64,000 nt of DNA from Nonomuraea fuscirosea (GTDB lineage Bacteria; Actinomycetota; Actinomycetes; Streptosporangiales; Streptosporangiaceae): assembly GCF_003001935.1 (NCBI RefSeq), contig NZ_PVNG01000002.1, positions 62,001 to 126,000 on the forward strand. Direction: 5' to 3'. The notes under the pieces were generated by a model. It saw nothing but the letters and a program-made list of their open reading frames with translations. It did no database searches and was not told where the DNA came from. Each line of letters begins with the position of its first letter. The first letter of the stretch is position 1. A program made the translations under genes and the position numbers. Positions 50,995-60,128 of the stretch are shown one piece after another.

Positions 50995-52248
50995 ATGAGA
51001 AACCGCATCCTGGCCCTGGCCGCCGTGTTCGCGCTGGCCGCCTGCGGAGCCGCCGAGGAGCCCGGGCAGCAGCAGGCCGCGGGCCCCGTGAAGCTGACCG
51101 TCTGGATCATGGACGGCAGCGTCACGCAGGAACTGCTGAAGAAGTTCGAGACCGAGTACGAGGCCGCCCACCAGGGCGTCGACCTGGACATCCAGATCCA
51201 GGCGTGGGACGGCATCGGCGAGCGCGTCACCGCCGCGCTGGCCAGCACCGACGCCCCCGACGTGATCGAGGTGGGCAACACCCAGGTCGCCCAGTACTCC
51301 GCCAGCGGCGGCGTCAGCGACCTGAGCGCCAAGGTGGCGGACCTGAAGGGCGAGGACTGGCTGCCGGGACTGGCCCAGCCGGGCAAGATCGACGGCAAGC
51401 AGTACGGCATCCCGTGGTACGCCGCGAACCGCGTCGTGGTCTACAACAAGGACCTGTTCAAGGCGGCCGGCATCACGGAGCCACCGAAGACCCGGGACGA
51501 ATGGATAGAAGTCACAGAAAAACTCAATAAAGGTGGTAACCAGGGCATCTATCTGACCGGTCAGACCTGGTACGCCCTGGCCGGCTTCGTCTGGGACGAG
51601 GGCGGCGACCTGGCGGTCCAGGAGGGCGGCAAGTGGAAGGGCGCGCTCGACACGCCCCAGGCACTGGCCGGCATGGACTACTACCAGCGCCTCCAGGCCC
51701 TCGGCAAGGGCCCCAAGGACGCCGACGAGGCCAACCCGCCGCAACACGAGGTGTTCGCGCAGGGCAAGGTCGGCCAGATCATCGCCGTGCCGGGCATCGC
51801 CGCCCGCGTCCTGGAGGTGGACGACAAGCTCAAGGACAAGATGGGCTTCTTCCCCATCCCGGGCAAGACGGCCGACAAGCCGGGCACCGTCTTCACCGGC
51901 GGCTCCGACCTGATCATCCCGGTCGCCTCGCAGCGGCAGGAGCAGGCGTACGAGGTGGTCAAGGCGCTGGCCGGCGAGCAGTTCCAGACGGAGCTGGCCA
52001 AGGCGATGAGCTTCGTGCCGAACCGTACCTCGCTGGCCGGCGTGCTCGCGGGCGACGAGGGCACCGCCGCCATGGCCGTCGGCGCCGCCAACGGCCGGGC
52101 CACCCCGAACACCCCCAACTGGGCCGCGGTCGAGGCCACCTCGGTGATCAAGCAGTACATGACCGCCGTGCTCACCGGAGGAGACCCGGCCGCGGAGGGC
52201 AAGAAGGTGTCGGAGTCGATCACGACCACGCTGAACAGCGGATCCTGA
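50995..52248 (+). CDS. ABC sugar transporter binding lipoprotein
   Basis: A 417-residue extracellular solute-binding protein (family 1). The lipobox is LAAC at the end of MRNRILALAAVFALAACG. Core strand VKLTVWIMDGS, then YGIPWYAANRVVVYNKDLFKAAGI typical of sugar binders. A short AT-rich patch (51503-51545) encodes EWIEVTEKLNKGG. It begins the transport operon; ATG 50995 is followed directly by the permease genes. Confidence 0.88.
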   Translation: MRNRILALAAVFALAACGAAEEPGQQQAAGPVKLTVWIMDGSVTQELLKKFETEYEAAHQGVDLDIQIQAWDGIGERVTAALASTDAPDVIEVGNTQVAQYSASGGVSDLSAKVADLKGEDWLPGLAQPGKIDGKQYGIPWYAANRVVVYNKDLFKAAGITEPPKTRDEWIEVTEKLNKGGNQGIYLTGQTWYALAGFVWDEGGDLAVQEGGKWKGALDTPQALAGMDYYQRLQALGKGPKDADEANPPQHEVFAQGKVGQIIAVPGIAARVLEVDDKLKDKMGFFPIPGKTADKPGTVFTGGSDLIIPVASQRQEQAYEVVKALAGEQFQTELAKAMSFVPNRTSLAGVLAGDEGTAAMAVGAANGRATPNTPNWAAVEATSVIKQYMTAVLTGGDPAAEGKKVSESITTTLNSGS

Positions 52249-53133
52249 ATGCCCGCCAGGAACCGCTCACTCTGGCCCTACCTGCTCATCGCGCCCACGG
52301 TGGCGGGCGGGGCCTTCCTCCTGCTCTATCCGCTGCTCAAGGCGGCGGTGATCTCGTTCCAGCACTTCCGCATGGGGGAGCTGATCAGAGGCGGGGCGGT
52401 GTTCGCCGGCCTGGAGAACTACACGGAGCTGCTGACCGGCGCCGAGTTCTGGCAGGTGCTGCTGCGCACGGTCGTGTGGACCGCGATCAACGTGGTGCTC
52501 ATCGTGGTCCTCGGCACGGGCATCGCCCTCATGCTCCCGCGCCTGCGCCGCGGCCTGCGGCTGGCCCTGATGAGCGCGCTGGCGCTGGCCTGGGCCACGC
52601 CGATCATCGCGGCCACCACGGTCTTCCAGTGGCTGTTCCAGTCGGAGCTGGGCGTGGTCAACTGGGTGCTGGTCACGCTCGGCCTGGACCAGTTCCAGGG
52701 TTACACCTGGTTCGCCGACGGCACGGCCACGTTCGCCGTGCTCGTCATCCTGGTCGTGTGGCAGTCGGTCCCGTTCGCCGCGCTCACCCTGTACGCCGGG
52801 CTCACCACGATCCCGGTGGAGCTGTTCGAGTCGGCCAGGATCGACGGCGGCACCGGCTGGCAGGTGTTCTGGAAGGTCACCTTCCCCATGCTGCGGCAGC
52901 TCTTCGCGCTGATCGCCGCGCTCGAGGTGATCTGGGTGGCCAAGTGCTTCCCGCAGATCTGGGTGCTCAGCCAGGGCGGCCCCGACGGCGCCACGACCAC
53001 TCTGCCCGTCTACGCGTTCAAGGTCGCCCGGGTCCTGCACCGCTACGACCTCGGCTCGGCGGTGGCCATGCTGACGGTGCTCATCCTCGCCGTCGCCCTG
53101 ATCAGCAATCTGCGTCGGATGGTGCGCTCGTGA
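52249..53133 (+). CDS. ABC sugar transporter permease 1
   Basis: A 294-residue MalF-type permease of about six membrane helices. The EAA loop reads ELFESARIDGGTGWQVFWKVTFPML. Its ATG follows the binding-protein TGA with no gap and its TGA overlaps the next GTG. No ATPase is encoded nearby. Confidence 0.9.
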   Translation: MPARNRSLWPYLLIAPTVAGGAFLLLYPLLKAAVISFQHFRMGELIRGGAVFAGLENYTELLTGAEFWQVLLRTVVWTAINVVLIVVLGTGIALMLPRLRRGLRLALMSALALAWATPIIAATTVFQWLFQSELGVVNWVLVTLGLDQFQGYTWFADGTATFAVLVILVVWQSVPFAALTLYAGLTTIPVELFESARIDGGTGWQVFWKVTFPMLRQLFALIAALEVIWVAKCFPQIWVLSQGGPDGATTTLPVYAFKVARVLHRYDLGSAVAMLTVLILAVALISNLRRMVRS

Positions 53134-53948
53134 AGCGGTTCATGCTCAACGCGGCGGCGGTCGCCGTGCTGGTGACGACGATCTTCCCGGTCTACTGGAT
53201 GTTCCTGACCGCGTTCAAGCCGACCAGGGACATCCAGTCGGACACCCCGACGTTCTGGCCCGCCCATCCCACCCTCGACCACTTCGTCACCGCGATCAAC
53301 GCGCCGGGCTTCTGGACCTACTGGCGCAACAGCCTGCTCGTCACGGTCGGGGCGGTGCTGATCGCGCTGGTGGTGGCGATGCTGGCGGCGTTCGCGGTGA
53401 CCAGGATGTCGTGGCGGGGCAAGGGCGCGTTCGTGGTGGCGGTGTTCGCGGCGCAGATGGCGCCGTGGGAGGCGCTGCTGGTGCCGGTGTTCATCATCGC
53501 CCGCGACACTCAACTGCTGGACTCGCTGGCCATGCTGACCGGCGTGTACTTCATGATCACGCTGCCGTTCACGATCGTGACGCTGCGCGGGTTCCTGGCC
53601 GCCATCCCGGTGGAGCTGGAGGAGGCGGCGCAGGTGGACGGCTGCAGCCGGCTGACCGCGTTCCGCCGGGTGGTCTTCCCGCTGCTCGCTCCCGGGCTGA
53701 TGGCGACCTCCCTGTTCGGGTTCATCACGGCCTGGAACGAGTTCGCGTTCGTCAACGTGCTGATCATCAAGGATCAGGACAGGCGCACGCTGCCGGTGTG
53801 GCTGTCGTCGTTCAGGGACGTGTTCGGCACGGACTGGGGCGCCACGATGGCCGCGGCCAGCCTGTTCGCGCTGCCCGCGCTGCTGCTCTTCCTCTTCCTG
53901 CAACGCCGGGTAGGCACCGGGATGACGGCGGGAGCGGTCAAGGGCTGA
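53130..53948 (+). CDS. ABC sugar transporter permease 2
   Basis: A 272-residue MalG-type permease. N-terminal TTIFPVYWMFLTAFKPTRDI and EAA loop ELEEAAQVDGCSRLTAFRRVVFPLLAPG. GTG 53130 overlaps the previous stop (GTGA). Last gene of the operon. Confidence 0.9.
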   Translation: MKRFMLNAAAVAVLVTTIFPVYWMFLTAFKPTRDIQSDTPTFWPAHPTLDHFVTAINAPGFWTYWRNSLLVTVGAVLIALVVAMLAAFAVTRMSWRGKGAFVVAVFAAQMAPWEALLVPVFIIARDTQLLDSLAMLTGVYFMITLPFTIVTLRGFLAAIPVELEEAAQVDGCSRLTAFRRVVFPLLAPGLMATSLFGFITAWNEFAFVNVLIIKDQDRRTLPVWLSSFRDVFGTDWGATMAAASLFALPALLLFLFLQRRVGTGMTAGAVKG

Positions 53949-53995
53949 CCCCGACGGCGTGGGCGGTCAAGGGCCGTCCCTGACAGCGGGAGCGG

Positions 53996-54499
53996 TCACG
54001 GGCCGACCCTGACGCCGGGCGCGTCCTTCGGCCATTCGGCCGGGTCCGACACGTACGTGCCGCGCCGGGGCACGGTGAAGACCCAGCGCTGCTCCCGCAG
54101 CCGGGAGACGGCCCGTCGCGCCGTGACCCTGGCGACCCCGTACTGCAGCATGAGGATCTGCTGGCTGGGGATCACCCGGTTCGGCCGCAGCTCGCCGCGC
54201 CTGATCCGGCCGGCCAGGTCGGCGGCGATGAGCGCGTGCAGGCCGCGCGCGGGCTTGACCCGCGGCACGCCGGGCGGCCCGACGAACGTGCCCTCGCCGG
54301 GCACGGTGTGCACGAGCCTGCGCCGGCGCAGCTCCCTGGCCACGTTGCGCGCGGTGGTGCGCCCGATGCCGAACTCCGCCTCCAGGGCCGCCTCGCTCGG
54401 GACGGGCTCACCGGTGCGCAGCAGGCCGTGGCTGATCCGCTCGCAGAGCATCTCGGCGACCTGGACGTACAGAGGCGTCGGGCCATCACGGTCGAGCAT
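53996..54499 (-). CDS. Double winged-helix GntR-type protein without effector domain, copy 1
   Basis: A 167-residue protein made of two GntR-type winged helices: PLYVQVAEMLCERISHGLL to PGEGTFVGPP, and ALIAADLAGRIRRGELR to PRRGTYVSDP. The halves align with each other. No UTRA or FadR-type ligand domain is present. ATG 54499 (MLDRDGP) aligns with the start of copy 2, with TAGGCT six bases upstream as possible -10 box, so it may be leaderless; ATG 54505 is an alternative. It may bind paired half-sites constitutively. Confidence 0.82.
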   Translation of the reverse strand: MLDRDGPTPLYVQVAEMLCERISHGLLRTGEPVPSEAALEAEFGIGRTTARNVARELRRRRLVHTVPGEGTFVGPPGVPRVKPARGLHALIAADLAGRIRRGELRPNRVIPSQQILMLQYGVARVTARRAVSRLREQRWVFTVPRRGTYVSDPAEWPKDAPGVRVGP

Positions 54500-54540
54500 G
54501 CTCATAGCCTAGACGTGTCGATACAGGCAGGTAGGCGAAG

Positions 54541-55017
54541 TCAGTCTTCCGGCCAGGACTCTTTCGGCGAGACGTAACTGCCGCGCTGCGCGACGGTGTA
54601 GATCCAGCCCTGCTCCCGCAGCAGCGCCATGGCCCGGCGGACCGTCTCGCGCGCCACCCCGTGCTCCTTCACCAGAGCGGATTCGCCGGGTATGGGACGT
54701 CGCGGCGAGATTTTTCCGGCCTTGATCTGATCGCTGATCCTTGTCGCGATCTGCTGGTAGAGCGGCGTTTTTCGCTTCTGCCGCGGTCCTCCCGTCGGCG
54801 GGCCGACGAAGGCGCCCTCCCCTTGCACGGTGTAGAGGACCCCCTCCTCCCGCAACAGGTGGACCGCCCGCCTCGCGGTGGTCCTGGCGACGCCGAACTC
54901 CTGCTGGATCTCGGCCTCGCTCGGCGCCGGGCTGCCCGCCGCGAGCGAGGAGAGCCGCTCCCGCAGGATGTCGGCGATCTGTATGTAGACGTGGGTGTCC
55001 CCTTCGTAGTCGAGCAC
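54541..55017 (-). CDS. Double winged-helix GntR-type protein without effector domain, copy 2
   Basis: A 158-residue paralogue of the adjacent gene: HVYIQIADILRERLSSL to VQGEGAFVGPP, and PLYQQIATRISDQIKAGKI to VAQRGSYVSPK. GTG 55017 aligns with ATG 54499 of copy 1, and TATGTT lies 6 bases upstream. The 41-base gap between copies contains no evident terminator. Tandem duplication with divergence. Confidence 0.82.
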   Translation of the reverse strand: MLDYEGDTHVYIQIADILRERLSSLAAGSPAPSEAEIQQEFGVARTTARRAVHLLREEGVLYTVQGEGAFVGPPTGGPRQKRKTPLYQQIATRISDQIKAGKISPRRPIPGESALVKEHGVARETVRRAMALLREQGWIYTVAQRGSYVSPKESWPED

Positions 55018-55123
55018 GTGAGCAACATAGGCCAAGCCGGGCGAGTGCTCTCATATCGTTCGGTCTCTGCAGACAAAGCACATTGCTCATACAGACGAGA
55101 AGAGACGACCGTACGTGTAAGCT

Positions 55124-56104
55124 TCAGGAAGCGGCGGTGAAGGCGGCGTGCAGGGGACTGGCGTCGGCGTTCCGCAGCAGGTCGCGGGCCGCTAGCCAGG
55201 CCGCCGCCCCCGCCGCGTCACCCGCCGTCGCCACCCGCTCGCCCGCGAGCAGCTCCACCACCGCCCGCCGCACCGGCCCGTCGTTCGTCAGTACGCTGCC
55301 CGCGAACACCACCGGCCCCGACACGTGCACCCGGCGCAGGGTCGCCACCAGATGATCGGCGGCCTCCCGCACGATGCCCGCCGCCACCGGGTCGCCTGCC
55401 TCGGCGGCCTGGCTGACCAGCGGCGCCAGGGCGGCCAGCCGCATGTGGTCGGCCTGGGCCAGCCGGACGATGCGGGAGGCGGCGGCGCGCGGCGTGTCCG
55501 GCCGCTCCTCGCCCAGGAACCGCTCGCCCACGAGGCGCACCAGCTCGTGGCCCGAGCCCGGCAGCAGGGACGCCACGGGCAGGCCCCGGTCGAGGGCCTC
55601 GATCACCGCCTTGGCCGCCTGGCGGCCGATCCAGAAGCCGGAGCCCTCGTCGCCCAGCAGCCAGCCCATCGCGTCGGCGACCGCGTCCAGCTCGAACCCG
55701 GACAGCCGGGCCGCCGCCGCGCCCGTGCCGGACAGCAGCAGCGAGCCGTCGGGCTCGGCGGAGCCGGCGGCGTAGGCGATGGCCAGGTCGCCCATGCACC
55801 GCGGGCCCTCGGCGATGCCATGGCGGCTCCAGAGCTTGGCCAGCTCGGGCTCCATCTCCTGGACCAGCCCGGCCACCCCGGCCAGGGAGGCGACCACGCG
55901 CGCCCCGCCGCCGGTCGGCAGCACCGACTTCAGGGCGGATTCCAGTGCGTTCCCGATCGCCGCCACCGCCTTGTCCAGGCCGTGGGCGCTCGGATTGCCC
56001 GCCCCGGCCCGCGCGTAACCGACCCGCGTGCCGTCGAGCGTGTGGACGGCGACCCGGCTGGAGGTGGCCCCGGCATCGACGCCGACCACTAGCGATTCAG
56101 TCAC
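55124..56104 (-). CDS. BadF/BadG-family sugar kinase (N-acetylglucosamine kinase-like), copy 2
   Basis: A 326-residue kinase without the insert of copy 1. VVGVDAGATSSRVAVHTLDGT, GSLLLSGTGAAAARL, MGWLLGDEGSGFWIGR and VVFAGSVLTNDGPVRRAV are the binding segments. GTG 56104 is the start. Divergent from RpiR2. Adjacent NgcEFG supports GlcNAc or a chitobiose-derived amino sugar as substrate. Confidence 0.88.
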   Translation of the reverse strand: MTESLVVGVDAGATSSRVAVHTLDGTRVGYARAGAGNPSAHGLDKAVAAIGNALESALKSVLPTGGGARVVASLAGVAGLVQEMEPELAKLWSRHGIAEGPRCMGDLAIAYAAGSAEPDGSLLLSGTGAAAARLSGFELDAVADAMGWLLGDEGSGFWIGRQAAKAVIEALDRGLPVASLLPGSGHELVRLVGERFLGEERPDTPRAAASRIVRLAQADHMRLAALAPLVSQAAEAGDPVAAGIVREAADHLVATLRRVHVSGPVVFAGSVLTNDGPVRRAVVELLAGERVATAGDAAGAAAWLAARDLLRNADASPLHAAFTAAS

Positions 56105-56183
56105 GGTCCGAGTCTGGGGGTTGACGTGACCGGTAAGCAAGAATAATTTTCGCCAGAAGACCGGGTATTCGGAAGGAATATTC
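56105..56183. promoter_or_regulatory. BadF2/RpiR2 divergent regulatory region
   Basis: Contains gaataattttcgcc (56141-56154), with the AATAATTTT core shared with the first pair, and GGAATATTCG (56175-56184) just before the RpiR start. GGAAGG (56171-56176) is the RpiR ribosome site. Confidence 0.5.
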
Positions 56184-57056
56184 GTGACTTCAGGAGCGCT
56201 CGGGCGCGTCGAAACAGAACTACCCGGTTTGCCGGAGGCGTTGCGCAGGGTCGGTGAGGTGATTCTCGGCGACCCCGCCGAGGCCGCGCGGTCGACCATC
56301 ATCGCGCTGGCCGAACGGGCGGGCAGCTCGCCCGCCACCGTGACCAGATTCTGCCGGGCCTTCGGCTTCTCCGGCTACGCGGAGCTGCGCGTGGCGCTGG
56401 CGACCGAGACCGGCCGGGCCGCCCAGGCGGGCTGGGGTGCGGGCGTGGGCCACGAGATCGGCCCCGACGACCCGCTCGACGCCGCCATCGAGGTGATGGC
56501 CGCCGCCGACACCAGGCTCATCCAGGACACCGCCGCCCAGCTCGGCCTCGACATCGTCGCCCGCGTGGCCGAGGCCATCGTGGCCGCGCCGAGAGTGCTT
56601 CTCGTCGGCGTCTCCACCAGCGGGAACGTCGCCAGCATGCTCGAAGGACGACTGCGCCGCATCGGCATCCCCGGCTGGAGCGCGGGCGACGCCCACGTGG
56701 CCCTGTCGGAGGCGGCGTTGATGAAGACCGGCGACGTGGCCATCGGCATCAGCCATCGGGGCCGTACGCGGGAGGTCATGGAGGCGCTGGCGGAGGCGGG
56801 CAGCCACGGCGCCACCACCGTCGCCGTCACCTCGTTCGCCCGCTCCCCGCTGGCGGAGCTGGCCGACCTGGTGCTGACCACGGCCAGCAGGGAGACCACA
56901 TGGCGGCTCGGCGGGCTGGCCGCCGTCCATTCGCAGCTCTTCGTCCTGGACGCCGTGTACGTGGCGGTCGCCCAGCTCACCTACGAACGTACGAACGAGG
57001 CGTTCGAACGCACGATCAGCGCCGTGGAGAGCCACCGCGTGGAAAGAGGCCAATGA
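56184..57056 (+). CDS. MurR/RpiR-family regulator, copy 2
   Basis: A 290-residue regulator: HTH in IIALAERAGSSPATVTRFCRAFGFSGYAELRVAL, SIS domain with VLLVGVSTSGNVASMLEGRL and VAIGISHRGRTREVMEAL. GTG 56184 has a good GGAAGG site. Its TGA overlaps the next ATG. Most similar in this window to copy 1. Confidence 0.9.
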   Translation: MTSGALGRVETELPGLPEALRRVGEVILGDPAEAARSTIIALAERAGSSPATVTRFCRAFGFSGYAELRVALATETGRAAQAGWGAGVGHEIGPDDPLDAAIEVMAAADTRLIQDTAAQLGLDIVARVAEAIVAAPRVLLVGVSTSGNVASMLEGRLRRIGIPGWSAGDAHVALSEAALMKTGDVAIGISHRGRTREVMEALAEAGSHGATTVAVTSFARSPLAELADLVLTTASRETTWRLGGLAAVHSQLFVLDAVYVAVAQLTYERTNEAFERTISAVESHRVERGQ

Positions 57057-57787
57057 CGTACGCATCCGAGGTCCTCGGCCTGGCCCAGCGGGTCGCCGAG
57101 AGCCAGTCCGAGCCGGTGAGCCGCGCGGCGGCGCTGTTCGTGACCTCGATCATGGCCGGCGGTGTGGTCAACGCCTTCGGCTCGGGCCATTCCGAGGCCA
57201 TCGCCATGGAGATCGCCGGGCGGGCCGGCGGCCTGGTGCCGAGCAACCGCCTCACCCCGCGCGACCTGGTGCTCTACGGCGGGGAGCCGCCCAGCGTGCT
57301 CACTCCCGAGCTGGAGCGCGACCCGGCCGTCGCCCAGCGGATCTTCGACCTGGCGCCGGTCGAGCCCGCGGACGTGTTCGTGCTGGTGTCCAGCTCGGGC
57401 GTCAACGGCACGGTCGTGGAGCTGGCCACGATCGTCAAGGACCGGGGTCATCCGCTGATCGCGATCACCTCGGTCCAGCACAGCACCCGCATGACCTCGC
57501 GCCACCCGTCGGGCCGCAAGCTGCTCGACCTGGCCGACGTCGTGCTCGACAACGGCGCGCCGTACGGGGACGCCGTTCTCGACCTGCCCGGCGGCGGCAG
57601 CTACGGCGCGGTTTCCACGATCACCTCGGCGTTGCTCGCGCAGATGGTGGTCACCGAGGCGGTGGACAGGCTCGTCGCGCTGGGCGAGACGCCTCCCATC
57701 TACCTGTCGGCCAACGTGACCGGCGGCGACGAGCACAACCAGGCCCTGGAGAGCCGCTACGCAGGGCGCATCAGACGCGGATCATGA
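57053..57787 (+). CDS. SIS-domain sugar-isomerase-like protein, copy 2
   Basis: A 244-residue SIS protein: FGSGHSEAIAMEIAGRAGGL, VLVSSSGVNGTVVELA, SRHPSGRKLLDLADVVLDNG. Coupled upstream to RpiR2 and followed after 17 bases by the ngcE-like gene. Its likely role is processing the phosphosugar produced by the BadF kinase. Confidence 0.88.
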   Translation: MTYASEVLGLAQRVAESQSEPVSRAAALFVTSIMAGGVVNAFGSGHSEAIAMEIAGRAGGLVPSNRLTPRDLVLYGGEPPSVLTPELERDPAVAQRIFDLAPVEPADVFVLVSSSGVNGTVVELATIVKDRGHPLIAITSVQHSTRMTSRHPSGRKLLDLADVVLDNGAPYGDAVLDLPGGGSYGAVSTITSALLAQMVVTEAVDRLVALGETPPIYLSANVTGGDEHNQALESRYAGRIRRGS

Positions 57788-57804
57788 AGATCAGGAGTAC
57801 AGAA

Positions 57805-59217
57805 ATGCCTAACACCCCCCATATCTCCAGGCGTGAGCTGCTGCGCGGCGCCGCGCTCGTCCCCGTGGCGGGGGCGCTGGCCGCGTGTGCCACGCCCGCG
57901 GCGCCTCCCGCGGCCTCCAGCTCGGCGGCTCCGGCGGCGACGAGCGCGGCCAACCCGTTCGGCGTGGCCGACGGCAAGCCGCTGGAGGTCTGGATCTTCG
58001 ACGGCGGCTTCGGCCAGGACTACGCCAAGAACATCCACCAGCCGCTGTTCGCCTCCAAATACCCCAAGGTCGAGATCAAGCACAACTCGACCAAGGAGAT
58101 CACCAAGGTGCTGCAGCCGCGCTTCGCCGGCGGCAACCCGCCCGAGGTGATCGACAACTCGGGCGCCAACTTCATCGACTTCGGCGCGCTCTCCCAGGAC
58201 TCCCAGCTGCAGGACCTCACCGCCCTGCTCGACGCGCCCTCGTGGGACGACCCGAACGTCAAGGTCAGGGACACCATCGACCAGTCCGTGATCGACATCG
58301 GCACCTACGACGGCAAGTTCAGCGTCCTCGGCTACGTCAACTACATCCACGGCATCTGGTACTCGCAGAAGGCGTTCAAGGACAACGGCTGGGAGATCCC
58401 GAAGACCTGGGACGCGTTCCTGGCGCTCTGCGAGACCATCAAGAAGTCCGGCAAGATGGCGCCGTTCACCTACGCGGGCAAGTTCCCGCAGTACCTCTAC
58501 GAGCCGCTGCTCACCATGGCCGCCAAGGTCGGCGGCAACGAGGTGCTGGTCAACATCGACAACCTGGAGGACGGCGCCTGGACCACCGAGGCGATGAAGA
58601 CCGCGGCCACGGCGTGGGCGGAGGTGGGCGCCAAATACCTCATGCAGGGCACCACCGGCCTCGACCACGTGCAGACGCAGACCGCCCAGAACAAGTACAA
58701 GGTGGCCATGCTGCCCTCCGGCTCCTGGCTGGAGAACGAGCAGAAGACGACCACGCCGGAGGACTTCGCGTACGGGATGTTCCCCATCCCCGACGTGACC
58801 GGCTCCGACAAGATGCCCTACGGCACCCTGCACACCCAGCCCGGCGAGAACTTCATCGTCTCGGCCAGGAGCCCGCACCCGCAGGCCGGCATGGAGTACC
58901 TGCGGGCCATGCTGTCGAAGAAGGCGGCCGGTGACTTCAGCGCGCTCGTCCGGACGATGACCGTGGTCAAGGGCGCCACCGAGGGCCGCGACATCTCGCC
59001 CGGCGTCACCAGCGCCTCCGCCGCGGTCGCCGCCGCGGGCGAGAACACCGTCTACTACCGCTGGTTCAACTGGTACGGCCCGCTCAAGGACGAGGCCATC
59101 GCCGCCACCGGCGAGCTGATGTCCGGCGGCCTGACCCCGGACAAGTACCTGGAGCGCATCCAGAAGAAGGCCGACGAGATCAAGAACGACTCCTCGATCA
59201 AGAAGTACAAGCGCTGA
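57805..59217 (+). CDS. ngcE: NgcE-type GlcNAc/diacetylchitobiose-binding lipoprotein
   Basis: A 470-residue binding protein. A twin-arginine signal (SRRELLRGAALV) leads to lipobox LAAC. Stretches I recognise from the NgcE family are NPFGVADGKPLEVWIFDGG, LQPRFAGGNPPEVIDNSGA, MLPSGSWLENEQK and the C-terminal KNDSSIKKYKR. ATG 57805 has AGGAG 8 bases upstream; an earlier ATG overlapping the SIS stop (57784) is possible. It binds N-acetylglucosamine and chitobiose outside the cell. Confidence 0.9.
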   Translation: MPNTPHISRRELLRGAALVPVAGALAACATPAAPPAASSSAAPAATSAANPFGVADGKPLEVWIFDGGFGQDYAKNIHQPLFASKYPKVEIKHNSTKEITKVLQPRFAGGNPPEVIDNSGANFIDFGALSQDSQLQDLTALLDAPSWDDPNVKVRDTIDQSVIDIGTYDGKFSVLGYVNYIHGIWYSQKAFKDNGWEIPKTWDAFLALCETIKKSGKMAPFTYAGKFPQYLYEPLLTMAAKVGGNEVLVNIDNLEDGAWTTEAMKTAATAWAEVGAKYLMQGTTGLDHVQTQTAQNKYKVAMLPSGSWLENEQKTTTPEDFAYGMFPIPDVTGSDKMPYGTLHTQPGENFIVSARSPHPQAGMEYLRAMLSKKAAGDFSALVRTMTVVKGATEGRDISPGVTSASAAVAAAGENTVYYRWFNWYGPLKDEAIAATGELMSGGLTPDKYLERIQKKADEIKNDSSIKKYKR

Positions 59218-60128
59218 TGTTGTTCAACAGGTATCGCCGCGGGCTGTTCATCACCTCGTTCCTGGCAGCCCCGGTGATCCTCTATCTGATCTACGTGATC
59301 GCGCCGTACCTCCAGGCGTTCTACATCGCGCTGACGGACTGGCGCGGGGTCACGGCCACGCCGAGGTTCATCGGCCTGGAGAACTTCCAGCGGCTCTTCG
59401 GCGACAGCAAGTTCTGGCAGGCCGTCACGCACAACGGCGCCCTGCTGGTGCTGCTGCCGCTGATCACGATCGTGATCGCGCTGTTCTTCGCGTTCCTGCT
59501 GAACGTGGGCGGCCCCTCGGGCGTGAGCGGCATCCGCGGCTCGAAGTTCTACCGGGTGGTGTTCTTCTTCCCGCAGGTGCTGGCCGTGGCCGTGGTCGCG
59601 GTGCTGTTCCAGCAGGTGTTCCGGCCGGACGGCAGCGGCATGCTGAACGGCCCGCTGATGGCGCTCGGGGCGGACCCCATCGGGTTCCTGTCCGACCGGG
59701 GCGTGGCGTTCTGGTCGGTGCTGGCGGTCATGGTCTGGCAGGCGGTCGGCTTCTACGTCGTGCTGTTCTCGGCCGGCCTGGCCAGCATCCCGAAGGACAT
59801 GTTCGAGGCCGCGCAGATCGACGGAGCGGGCCGGCTGAGCCTGTTCTTCCGCATCACGCTGCCGCTGCTCTGGGACACCGTCCAGGTGGCCTGGGTCTAC
59901 CTGGGCATCCTGGCCCTCGACGTGTTCGCGATCGTCTGGGTGATGACCCTGCAGCAGGGCGGCCCCGACAGCGCGACCACGGTCATGGCCGCCGAGATCT
60001 ACCGCAGCGCCTTCGGCCACTTCCGCTTCGGCTACGCCTCGGCGATGGGCGTGGTGATGTTCTTCTTCACCGTCGGCTTCGCGATCCTCTCGCTTCGCCT
60101 GTCCCGGCGCGAACGAATCGAGTACTGA
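59217..60128 (+). CDS. ngcF: NgcF-type sugar ABC permease
   Basis: A 303-residue permease with helices from VILYLIYVIAPYLQAFYIAL and EAA loop DMFEAAQIDGAGRLSLFFRITLPLL. ATG overlaps the ngcE stop (TGATG) and its own TGA overlaps the next start, so the three genes are one unit. Confidence 0.88.
   Translation: MLFNRYRRGLFITSFLAAPVILYLIYVIAPYLQAFYIALTDWRGVTATPRFIGLENFQRLFGDSKFWQAVTHNGALLVLLPLITIVIALFFAFLLNVGGPSGVSGIRGSKFYRVVFFFPQVLAVAVVAVLFQQVFRPDGSGMLNGPLMALGADPIGFLSDRGVAFWSVLAVMVWQAVGFYVVLFSAGLASIPKDMFEAAQIDGAGRLSLFFRITLPLLWDTVQVAWVYLGILALDVFAIVWVMTLQQGGPDSATTVMAAEIYRSAFGHFRFGYASAMGVVMFFFTVGFAILSLRLSRRERIEY

Noticed and set aside
51503..51545. AT-rich patch inside the binding-protein gene as a sign of transfer or a hidden promoter.
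   Set aside because: It encodes a normal family segment (EWIEVTEKLNKGG) in frame. Lys/Asn/Glu codons explain most of the AT content.
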